This document shows, one piece after another, positions 19,334 to 29,309 of a stretch of DNA of 64,000 nt (within the stretch, counting starts at the first letter, position 1; the number at the start of each line of letters is the position of its first letter). The translations under genes were made by a program, and so were the position numbers. The notes below the pieces were generated by a model that saw nothing but the letters and a program-made list of their open reading frames with translations, was not told where the DNA came from and made no database searches. The DNA lies in NCBI GenBank assembly GCA_021498095.1, contig JAIZWK010000001.1, forward strand, positions 62,001 to 126,000, written 5' to 3'. The stretch comes from Candidatus Harpocratesius repetitus (lineage in GTDB: Archaea; Asgardarchaeota; Lokiarchaeia; Sigyniarchaeales; Promethearchaeaceae).

Positions 19334-19753
19334 AACAGGTATTATTTATAGAATTTCTTCCCTTCCATCTTCAAAATTAATGTATAATGGCTCGAATAAT
19401 GGAGAGTATTCCTTTTTAGGGTGTCCTATCATAGGATAACACATGATCGACACGATTTATACATTTCTAAAATATCGGTTTACAACTTGACTTGAAATAG
19501 ATGCTTAAGAAGGTCTACGTTTTGCTCCTAAATTTCAAAGAGATTGCCAAAAATAATTCTTTGAAAGATAATTTAGGAATAATTTAAAAAGTAGGGATTC
19601 TCTTAATTGATCCTTTATCATTAAAAATAGTAGAACTTTTTAATTAATTTTTCATATTTAATAACTAAATAGGCTTAATACTTTCTGAATACTATTTTTT
19701 ACAATATAAAGAGAATTAGCTTTTTTTTTACAATAAACAAAAAGGGATATAAG
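19334..19753. other. intergenic upstream of the giant surface protein
   Basis: 420 AT-rich bases. An archaeal-type AT-rich promoter for the 19754 gene presumably lies near 19690-19735, but I cannot place a TATA box with certainty. No terminal repeat of the decayed transposase is recognised. Confidence 0.35.
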
Positions 19754-22700
19754 ATGACAAAATCAAAGAGAATCTCTTATTTTGGATTATTATGCATAGT
19801 TGGGCTATTTTTAACACTACCAATTATCATCCAATCTAACAGCACTCAAGAAAGATTAGAAACCTTTATTGATAATGGATTAAAAAAAGATAGTCAAATT
19901 TTTAGCATTAAAGATCAAGATACTGGAGAAAATTTATTCATCCAGAATGATGAAATCGTGGATATAACAGACCAAACCTATATGAATATTTACATTTTTG
20001 ATTCTGCTCAGGTCACTCTTACGAATGTCATTGTGACAGGCGATATTGAAGTATCAGGGAATGCGACCCTGCTCATGCATGATGGAGGAAGCGCCAATCG
20101 GCTAATACTTTCCAACAATGCGACTGCAACCCTCGATAACATCACGTGTATCTATGAAAAAATTATTGGAAGCGAAAATAGTACTCTCATCTACACAAAC
20201 ACAAAGAATTCTGAATATTTTGAAGCAGCTTTTAACGATTTTGCTCGCATACAAATATCCAATGCAATTTGGAATGCATATACCAACTTTTATGATTATA
20301 GTTGGTTAACCGCGGCTAATACAGAACTTAGTGATAATCTGTATTTTTATGAACAATCTACGGGTAATTTTGTCAATTCGGAGATTTCAAGTTATGTGGT
20401 AAGAGGATACAGTGCTTCAACATTCAATTTCTGGAACACATCAGTTCAACGCCTTGAACTGGAAGGAAACCGCTACGAATATGAAGAAGGTTGGCTTTCA
20501 CTCAATGCGAACAATTTATCAGTAATCAATGAATTTCGAGTGAGAAACAATGTAGTTTTAAATGTATCGGATTCTAATATTGAAGCGGGAATTCAATGTT
20601 TTAGGGATTCTTACTCTGTTTTTAGCCCTAATGTTTCATTATCCAACATAAATGCCACCTTAACAAAAGATTCAATGGGATCTTCGGATACTTTCAATGA
20701 AATTGAAACACTATATGTCAGTAATTCCACAATTATTGTGATGTTTTTGGATGTATCTAAATTATATGGTACCGATCACTCTCAGATCTCCTATCTAATG
20801 TCTTCTTTTGGAACATATTATGATCTCGATGGAACGAATACTTTCGAACAAGGCGTGACGGGAATTTATAATGGAAATTATTTCATTCTGGAAGAAGAAT
20901 TACTTACACTCTCTGAAGAAGCATATAATAATATATATTTATGCGATAATGTGAATGTTACCCTGCACAACGTAATTGTTTCTGGTGATATCGAAGTATC
21001 AGGGAATGCGACCCTGCTCATGCATGATGGAGGAAGCGCCAATCGGCTAATACTTTCCAACAATGCGACTGCAACCCTCGATAACATCACGTGTATCTAT
21101 GAAAAAATTATTGGAAGCGAAAATAGTACTCTCATCTACACAAACACAAAGAATTCTGAATATTTTAAAGCGACTTTTAACGATTTTGCTCGCTTACAAA
21201 TATCTAATGCAATTTGGAATGCATATACCAACTTTTATGATTATAGTTGGTTAACCGCGGCTAATACAGAACTTAGTGATATTCTGTATTTTTATGAACA
21301 ATCTACGGGTAATTTTGTCAATTCGAAGATTTCAGGTTATCAGGTATGCGTATACAGAGCTGCAACATTAAATTTCTGGAACACATCAGTTCAACGCCTT
21401 GAACTGGAAGGAAACCGCTACGAATATGAAGAAGGTTGGCTTTCACTCAATGCCAACAATTTATCAGTAATCAATGAATTTCGAGTGAAAAACAATGTGG
21501 TTTTAAATGTATCAGATTCCAATATTGAAGCGGGAATTCAATGTTTTAGGGATTCTTACTCTGTTTTTAGCCCTAATATTTCATTAACCAACATAAATGC
21601 CACCTTAACAAAAGATTCAACGGAATCTTCGGATACAATCAATGAAATTGAAACACTACATGTCAGTAATTCCACAATTATTGTGATGTTTTTGGATGTA
21701 TCTAAATTATATGGTACCGATCACTCTCAGATCTCCTATCTAATGTCTTCTTTTGGAACATATTATGATCTCGATGGAACGAATACTTTCGAACAAGGCG
21801 TGACGGGGGTTTATAATGGAAATTATTTCATTCTGGAAGAAAAATTACTTACACTCTCTGAAGAAACATATAATAATATATATTTATGCGATAATGTGAA
21901 TGTTACCCTACACAACGTAATTGTTTCTGGCGATATCGAAGTATCAGGGAATGCGACCCTGCTCATGCATGATGGAGGAAGCGCCAATCGGCTAATACTT
22001 TCCAACAATGCGACTGCAACCCTCGATAACATCACGTGTATCTATGAAAAAATTATTGGAAGCGAAAATAGTACTCTCATCTACACAAACACAAAGAATT
22101 CTGAATATTTTAAAGCGACTTTTAACGATTTTGCTCGCTTACAAATATCTAATGCAATTTGGAATGCATATACCAACTTTTATGATTATAGTTGGTTAAC
22201 CGCGGCTAATACAGAACTTAGTGATATTCTGTATTTTTATGAACAATCTACGGGTAATTTTGTCAATTCGGAGATTTCAAGTTATGTGGTAAGAGGATAC
22301 AGTGCTTCAACATTCAATTTCTGGAACACATCAGTTCAACGCCTTGAACTGGAAGGAAACCGCTACGAATATGAAGAAGGTTGGCTTTCACTCAATGCGA
22401 ACAATTTATCAGTAATCAATGAATTTCGAGTGAAAAACAATGTGGTTTTAAATGTATCAGATTCCAATATTGAAGCGGGAATTCAATGTTTTAGGGATTC
22501 TTACTCTGTTTTTAGCCCTAATATTTCATTAACCAACATAAATGCCACCTTAACAAAAGATTCAACGGGATCTTCGGATACAATCAATGAAATTGAAACA
22601 CTACGTGTCAGTAATTCCATAATTTCTGTAATGTTTTTAGAGATCCATATCCTTAACGCCACAAACAATTCTCGTATCTGTGATCAAAACGTCATTTTTG

Positions 22701-24874
22701 GACAGATCTTTTTGGATAAAACGTCGATGATTGTTGGAGATGATTTAGATCAAGATGGTTTGAGTGATTCAACCGAAACACAAGTGTATCTCACCGATCC
22801 CAATAACCCCGATTCCGATGGCGATGGTTACGGTGATGGTGAAGAAATCCATTTTGGATCTGATCCGCTTAATGCCATGGATATCCCCGAAGACAACGAA
22901 TACGCTACAATTATTTCGACTGGAGTGCAAGAAGGCAACACTTATCATCATGATGTACTTATTCATGTTTCCACTTGGGATAATCGGGGAATAAAAAATG
23001 TACGTCTCTATCTAAATAGCACACTCCTTTATGAAGAAAATATCTCTGCACAATACTATTGGCTCAACGGAACCATTGAATTTGATTATACTTTGCACAC
23101 ATATGATTTTGCTGATGGTGAATACTTATTAGCAGTACAGGTAATCGATATTCACGATAATCCCAATGAAAATTTATATTTCATTTCATTCGATAACACT
23201 CCGATTTCAATTACCCTAACTGGAGAAAACATTCTTCATAATAATTCAAGAACGGCGAGTGGGATTATCCCATCGATAAAATTTTCTGAACCACCCCAAA
23301 TTGTTTTCTATTCATGGGACGGGGCACCAAATACGACAATCTTGCAAGCGATCCCTGTTGGAGATGGATGGCACTTTTTACGGGTTAATGTATGGGATGC
23401 TGTCGGGAATCACAATGCCACTACATTTGCCTTTGAAGTCGATGATAGTGTTATTTATGCCTATTTAGGAGGCGGGCTTGAAAATAACGATTTCATCACA
23501 AGTGATACGCTGATTGAAGTGACTTTTAGCAAACCACCAAAGGAAGTATATTATGCTTGGGATGGAGGTCCAGAAAATATTACTTTACCACCCATACCTG
23601 CAACGCAAGGAATACATGAATTGACAATCCGTACAATTTCTGATACAAACATTGAACATGTTACGACCTATACATTTACGGTGGATGATTTTCCCCCGGT
23701 TATAGAATTATTGACCCTCGTGGAAAATGAAAGTTATCTCAGTGGAACCGTCGTGGAATTCAATATTTCAGAACCTCTTTCCATATTAGAATTTGCATGG
23801 GATAACGGCGCAAATTTCACCACGACTCCCATGATCCCAGTTGGAGATGGTAATCATACGCTTACAGTTTGGGCGGCCGATTTTGTTCCCCATTGGACTA
23901 TTCGTGAATTTACCTTTGTCACCGATGATCCTCTCACTTTGATCTTTTTAGATGTAAGTAATGGAAGTATTTTGGAAAGTGGAGTTCCCATCATTATGGA
24001 CATTCGGGGACATACGGGAGATTACCTGTATTGGTGGGATAATAATTCGGCAGAACTTTCCAATACCTTCGAACCGAATCAATGGCCGATCACCCCACTC
24101 TTGGATGGAGAACATACTCTTTCAGTGTTAATTAGTGATAATTTTGGTAATTCCCTTCTTGGCACCTTAAATGTGATAGTAGCCAATCCGCTGATCAGCA
24201 TTATAGTCGATTACCCAATGAATAATACAATCATTTCGGAGACTCAAGAAATTCATGTTTCTTTTTCCGAACCTCCGCAAGCCACTCATTATTGCTGGGA
24301 TTTCGGCAACATCACAACGGAATTACAACCGATTCCATTGATTGAAGGTCCGCATGTGTTAGAAATTTGGGCATTAAATGAACACAATAGCTGGAGCTAC
24401 GCCCGATACGAGTGGAATTTAAACATTAATGATGCCCCAACTCTTGAATTAATCTATCCTACAGGAGGCGAAATACTACAAGGAGTGATTACTATTTCTT
24501 GGGATGGAAATGATGCTGACAATGATCCGTTAATTTATTCTATCTATCTCAGTCTAAATAATCAGGATTGGATTTTGGTAGTCTCTGGGCTCAATCGGGA
24601 AGTCTATGAAATTAACACCAATGATTATGAAGAAGGTGTATATTATTTGAAAATTGTCGCATCAGATGGGATATTAGAAACAGAAGCCTATTTAGATGGA
24701 AAGATAACGCTGAAACACACTTCCGATAATGAACCTGCCGATACTGAGCAGCCCCTTGATGAAAACCCATTTGACGATTGGGAAAGTATCCCAGGATATT
24801 CGATGACAATATTAACGGGACTACTCGCAGTTTCGATAATGACGCTCACATTCGCCCACAAAAAGCGAAGATGA
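19754..24874 (+). CDS. giant repetitive surface protein with Ig-like repeats and C-terminal membrane anchor
   Basis: 1706 residues. A signal segment (YFGLLCIVGLFLTLPIII) occupies residues 10-28. Residues about 90-960 hold three near-identical units of 315 residues rich in Asn, Thr and Ser (NATLLMHDGGSANRLILSNN in each), looking like a beta-helix with many N-glycosylation sequons. Near residue 995 are calcium-binding type 3 repeats (DLDQDGLSD, DSDGDGYGDGEE). Five Ig-like units of about 90 residues follow, each with a SEPP/SKPP...WD...IP...H.L pattern. The C-terminus has IPGYSM, a hydrophobic helix and KKRR, a sorting/anchor tail. It is probably an adhesin or S-layer-like protein outside the cell. 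Confidence 0.85.
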   Translation: MTKSKRISYFGLLCIVGLFLTLPIIIQSNSTQERLETFIDNGLKKDSQIFSIKDQDTGENLFIQNDEIVDITDQTYMNIYIFDSAQVTLTNVIVTGDIEVSGNATLLMHDGGSANRLILSNNATATLDNITCIYEKIIGSENSTLIYTNTKNSEYFEAAFNDFARIQISNAIWNAYTNFYDYSWLTAANTELSDNLYFYEQSTGNFVNSEISSYVVRGYSASTFNFWNTSVQRLELEGNRYEYEEGWLSLNANNLSVINEFRVRNNVVLNVSDSNIEAGIQCFRDSYSVFSPNVSLSNINATLTKDSMGSSDTFNEIETLYVSNSTIIVMFLDVSKLYGTDHSQISYLMSSFGTYYDLDGTNTFEQGVTGIYNGNYFILEEELLTLSEEAYNNIYLCDNVNVTLHNVIVSGDIEVSGNATLLMHDGGSANRLILSNNATATLDNITCIYEKIIGSENSTLIYTNTKNSEYFKATFNDFARLQISNAIWNAYTNFYDYSWLTAANTELSDILYFYEQSTGNFVNSKISGYQVCVYRAATLNFWNTSVQRLELEGNRYEYEEGWLSLNANNLSVINEFRVKNNVVLNVSDSNIEAGIQCFRDSYSVFSPNISLTNINATLTKDSTESSDTINEIETLHVSNSTIIVMFLDVSKLYGTDHSQISYLMSSFGTYYDLDGTNTFEQGVTGVYNGNYFILEEKLLTLSEETYNNIYLCDNVNVTLHNVIVSGDIEVSGNATLLMHDGGSANRLILSNNATATLDNITCIYEKIIGSENSTLIYTNTKNSEYFKATFNDFARLQISNAIWNAYTNFYDYSWLTAANTELSDILYFYEQSTGNFVNSEISSYVVRGYSASTFNFWNTSVQRLELEGNRYEYEEGWLSLNANNLSVINEFRVKNNVVLNVSDSNIEAGIQCFRDSYSVFSPNISLTNINATLTKDSTGSSDTINEIETLRVSNSIISVMFLEIHILNATNNSRICDQNVIFGQIFLDKTSMIVGDDLDQDGLSDSTETQVYLTDPNNPDSDGDGYGDGEEIHFGSDPLNAMDIPEDNEYATIISTGVQEGNTYHHDVLIHVSTWDNRGIKNVRLYLNSTLLYEENISAQYYWLNGTIEFDYTLHTYDFADGEYLLAVQVIDIHDNPNENLYFISFDNTPISITLTGENILHNNSRTASGIIPSIKFSEPPQIVFYSWDGAPNTTILQAIPVGDGWHFLRVNVWDAVGNHNATTFAFEVDDSVIYAYLGGGLENNDFITSDTLIEVTFSKPPKEVYYAWDGGPENITLPPIPATQGIHELTIRTISDTNIEHVTTYTFTVDDFPPVIELLTLVENESYLSGTVVEFNISEPLSILEFAWDNGANFTTTPMIPVGDGNHTLTVWAADFVPHWTIREFTFVTDDPLTLIFLDVSNGSILESGVPIIMDIRGHTGDYLYWWDNNSAELSNTFEPNQWPITPLLDGEHTLSVLISDNFGNSLLGTLNVIVANPLISIIVDYPMNNTIISETQEIHVSFSEPPQATHYCWDFGNITTELQPIPLIEGPHVLEIWALNEHNSWSYARYEWNLNINDAPTLELIYPTGGEILQGVITISWDGNDADNDPLIYSIYLSLNNQDWILVVSGLNREVYEINTNDYEEGVYYLKIVASDGILETEAYLDGKITLKHTSDNEPADTEQPLDENPFDDWESIPGYSMTILTGLLAVSIMTLTFAHKKRR
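20040..22630 (+). repeat. three tandem 945-bp coding repeats
   Basis: The block around gaagtatcagggaatgcgac recurs at about 20048, 20993 and 21938, exactly 945 bases apart, so the frame is preserved. Copies 2 and 3 are closest to each other over their first half, and copies 1 and 3 share stretches where copy 2 differs (for example SSYVVRGYSAST against SGYQVCVYRAAT). This indicates gene conversion or recombination between units. Confidence 0.9.
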
Positions 24875-25026
24875 GGCGTGAGAACATAAAAATGAGAATT
24901 AATTGGAATAAAATGATTATTTCGTGTTCATTGACCTTTTTTACCTTTTTCACCTTTTTTATTTTTACATTCTTCAAGAGTTTCTCTTTTTTCGGTTATT
25001 TGTTCTTTTTATTCAATAGAACCTAA
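24871..25026 (+). CDS. possible small hydrophobic peptide
   Basis: A 51-codon frame whose ATG overlaps the TGA stop of the surface protein gene (ATGA). The sequence is basic at first (MRRENIKMRINWNK), then very Phe-rich and hydrophobic. The overlap suggests coupling, but the low-complexity Phe stretch comes from T-rich DNA and may be meaningless. Its end touches the start of the duplicated block at 25017. Confidence 0.25.
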   Translation: MRRENIKMRINWNKMIISCSLTFFTFFTFFIFTFFKSFSFFGYLFFLFNRT

Positions 25027-25232
25027 ATTTCTCTAATATTGAGATAACTAAAGATATTATAGAATTAGAAGCCCTTTTTCTTGAAATCTTAAACTTCATT
25101 GAAAGAAAATTATTAAATAGACCTTTGTTCAAAGTACTATTCGAAAATCAAAAGGTTCAGGCAATGCCAAGTAAAATTTCAAAAATTCTTTCAGGATATA
25201 AAACTTCTTTAGAACATGCGAAAAAATTATAT
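25017..25232 (+). repeat. 216-bp copy of the 5' end of the NurA-like gene
   Basis: This block matches 32739-32954 base for base in length, with about ten substitutions. It covers the segment just upstream of and the first 36 codons of the NurA-like gene (FKVLFENQKV, MPSKISKILSGYKTS). After 25232 the match ends abruptly and the frame runs on to a stop at 25313 through unrelated sequence. It is a truncated gene copy, not a functional nuclease. The short frame after it (25319-25373, ending QIQKLDEN) may be another fragment. Confidence 0.85.
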
Positions 25233-25452
25233 TATCTACCATATAAATTCGAATTGTATATACGACATAAACTTTGTGGAAAATATCCAAAAGAAGATTC
25301 TTATCTAAAGTGACAACTTTTTCTTCGCTTTAACAGATGACATTCTTCAAATACAAAAATTAGATGAAAATTAAAAAGATAGAATAAAAAAAAGGAGTAT
25401 CCAAATTGAACCTTGAATTTTATAATTCATCTTGACTTGCTTTTTTTTTCAA

Positions 25453-25881
25453 TTATTTTTTAATTTTTTCCAAAATTGGTTTCGATCTTCGACGGAGTAT
25501 TTCCCTTTCTTTGGAAGACTGAAACATATTTTCAAAAATCCGATGCTTACAATCATCCCAGCGCTTGCGGAAACCGTAAAAATATTCGGAAATTTCTAAA
25601 GGGTCCCCAAATACCACCTTGTAATTCTTTATCACACTTATTTGAATTTGGATGGGTAAAGTTTCAAAAATATGGATTTCATAAGGCTTAAAATTGTAAG
25701 GAAGAAATTTTTGAAAGATTGGACTAGTTTCTTGTTCATTTTCGGAATAGATCAATATTGCGATATCATAATCAGAATTCGGCCGATTGCCGCCTTCTAC
25801 CTGAGAACCGAAAAGAACCATATCAAAATTTGATAGATCTTTTAAATCATTTCGAATCTGACTGATTATTTCTGATTTCAT
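25453..25881 (-). CDS. mntA: MntA-type minimal nucleotidyltransferase antitoxin
   Basis: 142 residues. The nucleotidyltransferase signature GSX10DXD is complete: GS, QVEGGNRPNS, DYD (about residues 25-39). Proteins of this size encoded next to a HEPN/HepT gene neutralise the toxin by attaching AMP groups to a tyrosine near its active site. The gene overlaps the upstream hepT by 35 bases, which argues for tight translational coupling. The C-terminus is basic (RREILRRRSKPILEKIKK). Confidence 0.85.
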   Translation of the reverse strand: MKSEIISQIRNDLKDLSNFDMVLFGSQVEGGNRPNSDYDIAILIYSENEQETSPIFQKFLPYNFKPYEIHIFETLPIQIQISVIKNYKVVFGDPLEISEYFYGFRKRWDDCKHRIFENMFQSSKEREILRRRSKPILEKIKK

Positions 25882-26272
25882 TAATAAGATACTCCAATTT
25901 ATCTATCCATACTAACAAGTATTTTTTAATTATTTCAATTTCCTGAAAGATTCGGGCTTCTTCAATCCCATTATACCTATGAACAAGAAGATTTCTCAAT
26001 CCATTTGCCTTTTCAAAAAAAATACCTAATTCTGGATTGATAATGTCTTTTTCGACTAAAAAACGAATGTTTTCTTTATCCGATTTTACGTCGTATCCCA
26101 AATCCTTAATAATCATGGCAATAGTGTCGATACTAGCTTCAATTGAAGTCTGAACACAATAAAGTATACCATTCTTTTCCAGATCATTTGAAGCATTTGG
26201 GATAAAATACTGAAGTTTATCTTGAATATAGGCAATTTTATCGAAATATCTTTTAAATCTAATATCATCCAT
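25847..26272 (-). CDS. hepT: HepT-type HEPN toxin
   Basis: About 141 residues if the ATG at 26270-26272 is used; a GTG three codons upstream is possible. All-helical, with the HEPN ribonuclease motif RX4HXY intact as RNLLVHRY near residue 110. With the overlapping MntA gene it forms a HepT-MntA (type VII) toxin-antitoxin system: the HEPN protein cleaves RNA until AMPylated. Toxin first, antitoxin second is the usual order. Confidence 0.85.
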   Translation of the reverse strand: MDDIRFKRYFDKIAYIQDKLQYFIPNASNDLEKNGILYCVQTSIEASIDTIAMIIKDLGYDVKSDKENIRFLVEKDIINPELGIFFEKANGLRNLLVHRYNGIEEARIFQEIEIIKKYLLVWIDKLEYLINEIRNNQSDSK

Positions 26273-26281
26273 GAAATCCAC

Positions 26282-26835
26282 ATCTATTGAACAAAAATAA
26301 TATCAAAATGATTATCAAAATGATTATTATAATATACTAATATAATACTTCTGATAAATCGTGTTGTATGATTTACTATCATTTTCTATTCGATATTTTT
26401 TATTTGATAATCTGGACAATTCTGGAAAGATCCTATCAATCGGATGTAATAGAATCGAACCAATTCTCTTTTATTTTTTTGTATTATTTTTTTTTTTCCT
26501 GGTCTATTATTATTAGTTTTGAGATGCTAATTTTCTTTCCTTCGCTTAAATGAGCAAAATTCAAATAATTTTTATCTACAAGAAAAATAAGCGGGGTTAA
26601 AGACATACTTTTCTCGAAATGGTGCAAAGGAACCCATTCTTAATCAACTTTATGATATTATTACTGTATGATATGGCTCTAATGAAAAAAAATTTAATTG
26701 CTTTCGAAAAGGAGGCACTACCCCCATTAGCTACATTTCTTTCACTTTTTAAGAGGTTTTAGGCAAATATCATTTTTAAGATTTTTTGATATTTTCTGCT
26801 TATCTTTTGCCCCTTTGTTTGTGTCTATCTCGTTT
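26282..26835. other. intergenic, little recognised
   Basis: AT-rich. A hydrophobic 61-codon plus-strand frame at 26368-26553 has no ribosome binding site and is compositionally biased, so I do not call it. The rest up to 26835 may include the downstream end of the decayed transposase element. Confidence 0.4.
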
Positions 26836-28301
26836 CTATTTTTGTCGAATGTTTTGGGTCGTTTCATGTACTAACAGTTTATATCCTTGTAAATATAATG
26901 TCATTCGGAGCATCTGTGCTTTATATCCGCTTCGTATTTGAGAAAATGCTGTGGAATGTTGAAATAAATCCTTACGATCTAATTTATGGCACGCAATTGT
27001 TTTTAGCAAATCTAAACAAAGAATCATATAACGATGCTTAGCGACCTCAGCAATTCTACGGATATTTACCCGACTGGCATTATAAAACAGAGTATTATGG
27101 GAGAATTGCCGTTCGTTGCATGTTCTTAGTCCATAAAGTTCATGTAATTCATCATTAGACCTTGAAGAAGAAATAAAATCACGATTAATTAATATACTAC
27201 TACTTAATTTTACTAAATTGTGCTTTTTAATATTTTTAGTAGCTCTAATCATCCCAACTGCTCCATGTTGATCTAATAACTGCAAGTTCTTTAATGAATA
27301 AGCACCTCCATCGTCTAAAACTAGTTTTATGGTTGCTTTGCCCATTTAAAAAAATATTTCATAGTTTCATAAAAATTTTTTTATCATAAAAATTTGCAGA
27401 AAATTGTAAATAGAATACAGGAGCAATAATAATACCACAATATGCATAAAGAGTTGATACCATATAACCTAAACCCAAAAATTTATTATTATATCGACCT
27501 AACCCTGCGTCCTTATAAGAATTATACTGTGATTTTGAAGATTTATAATCAGATGGATTGGAATAAACAGAATATCAACCCCAAATAAGAATTCGGAAGA
27601 CAATCATTCTCCGATTGAGTAGCGGCTCTACAAATGAAAAGAAATATTCTTTGAAAACATCTAAGAGTGTGTTATGATAAAAATCACAGAAACCTTGCAT
27701 AATAGGTACAAAATTGAGAGAGTTTAAATGGGAAAATATGCTGTTGGGTTAAGATTTGATAAAATTCGCCAAAATTGAGAATGATGCTCAATTCCTGAAT
27801 GAATGCGTAAACATTCATTTATGAACATATTATGCAAACATGGAATATTTCGTAAAATTCCTATTATTTCCAAAATGACCACCTATTTGTCCCAATGCGA
27901 AAGATCTTGCGTAAAAAATAGGTTATTATAAAATCCTTTAAAATTTTGCACTTCCCAATATAGTACGGCATCGATTTGATCTAAATATTTTTTTCCTGGA
28001 GATAAAAATTAGTGATTAATGTGTGACGAAGATTGTATAATCTGCCGTATGTCTTAATAACTTGAGAAACTGCATCTTTTTCAACTTCAGGATTATTTTT
28101 CTTTTCTTTTTTATATGAGCCTCGTAAAATTTCATTTTTAGCACATAATCTTTTCATTCTGCAATAGGTTTCCGACAGTGTTTTATGAGCCCACTGAAAT
28201 AATCTTGATTCCGTTCTATTCGATCCAAGTAATTTTTGGGTGTATTTCCATAGCAATTTTACATCTTTTACGTTCTGCAAAAAAAAGTTTGTCCGTTTCA
28301 A
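26836..28301 (-). pseudogene. decayed DDE transposase (IS4/IS1182-like) with several frameshifts and stops
   Basis: Minus-strand pieces in successive frames assemble into one transposase. The N-terminus (28301-27981) includes RLFQWAHKTLSETYCRMKR and ends LYNLRHTLITNFYLQEKN. It continues as LDQIDAVLYWEVQNFKGF, then IIGILRNIPCLHNMF, then FSFVEPLLNRRM, then SVYSNPSDYKSSKSQYNSY. The C-terminal 169 residues (LDDGGAYSLKNLQLLDQHG to the end) are still open. Several shifts and stops (around 27345-27980) rule out function. The pattern resembles full-length transposases of the IS4/IS5/IS1182 superfamily. Confidence 0.75.
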
Positions 28302-28467
28302 GTACCATTTAATCTCTATGATAGAAGCTTTTTTTGACTGCGAAATAAGAACAGTAAACAGACCTCATATAATAAAATTAATAATTCAACAAGACAATAA
28401 TGTTTAAATTTGGTAATAAAAAACTATAATTCATCCATAAGGATAAAAAAACAATTAAGTGTTTAAA

Positions 28468-29304
28468 ATGAAAAATAAAAAGAGTGCTATTTTATTTAGT
28501 ATAGTGTTTTTAATGTCTTTCTTTACACCAGTTTTGGCTATTATTGATGATGGTGGTGGTGGAGGCTCTACTCCACCTAATCTTTATGATTACGATGTTG
28601 GTGTTATAATAACGTATTATGAGAAAAATCCAAATCCGTTTAAACCATCTATAGTTATGGCAGAATATTATCTAAAAATAAATTCTCTTTTATTTATAGA
28701 ACCCGGAGATGAATACTTTTACTCATATACTACTAGCCGATATGGAACTATAAAAGCAGATTATTCAAATTTATTTGATTTCTTGACTATAAAAGAAAAT
28801 TTCCAATTAGCTTTTGATTTAGTAAAAAAAAAAAAGGAAAAAGACTATTTTTCAAAAATTATGGAAAAAATTGACTTAAAAGACAGAGAAACTTATTATC
28901 CTAATGAATTTAGTGCTGGACAAATTCAAAAAATTGCTTTTCTTCTGGCTATAGAAAAAGGCTCACAAATTATTCTTGCTGATGAACCAACAGGAAATTT
29001 AGATGCTAATTCTCGTGATAATTTTATGGAAATGATTAAAGATTTCAAAAAAAACATCAAAGATTCAATGATTATTATTGTTTCTCATGATCCGGCACTA
29101 ATGAAGATTGCTGATCGCCTTTTTCTTTTAGAAAATGGAAAATGTATCTCTTCTAATATAATTTCAGCTTCTATCCATGAGAACTCAAAATATCCATTCG
29201 AAATTACAAAATATAAAAAACCTTTTAATCAGAAAATTCAAAAAACTGTAAGTAAATTGAAATCACTAATTGAAGAATTAGAATTATTATCATCAGGAGA
29301 ATAG
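28468..29304 (+). CDS. chimera: secreted-protein N-terminus fused to the C-terminal half of an ABC ATPase
   Basis: 278 residues from the ATG. Residues 1-22 are a signal peptide (AILFSIVFLMSFFTPVLA), followed by a Gly-rich linker and about 75 residues resembling the secreted protein encoded next (FIEPGDEYFYSY here, FHFEPGDEFIIN there). Around residue 100 it becomes an ABC transporter ATPase from just after the Q-loop: LTIKENFQLAF, signature EFSAGQIQKIAF, Walker B IILADEPTGNLD, and VSHDP with the switch His. Walker A is absent, so it cannot bind ATP normally. A deletion probably joined two genes. Likely non-functional as an ATPase. Confidence 0.75.
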   Translation: MKNKKSAILFSIVFLMSFFTPVLAIIDDGGGGGSTPPNLYDYDVGVIITYYEKNPNPFKPSIVMAEYYLKINSLLFIEPGDEYFYSYTTSRYGTIKADYSNLFDFLTIKENFQLAFDLVKKKKEKDYFSKIMEKIDLKDRETYYPNEFSAGQIQKIAFLLAIEKGSQIILADEPTGNLDANSRDNFMEMIKDFKKNIKDSMIIIVSHDPALMKIADRLFLLENGKCISSNIISASIHENSKYPFEITKYKKPFNQKIQKTVSKLKSLIEELELLSSGE

Positions 29305-29309
29305 TAACA

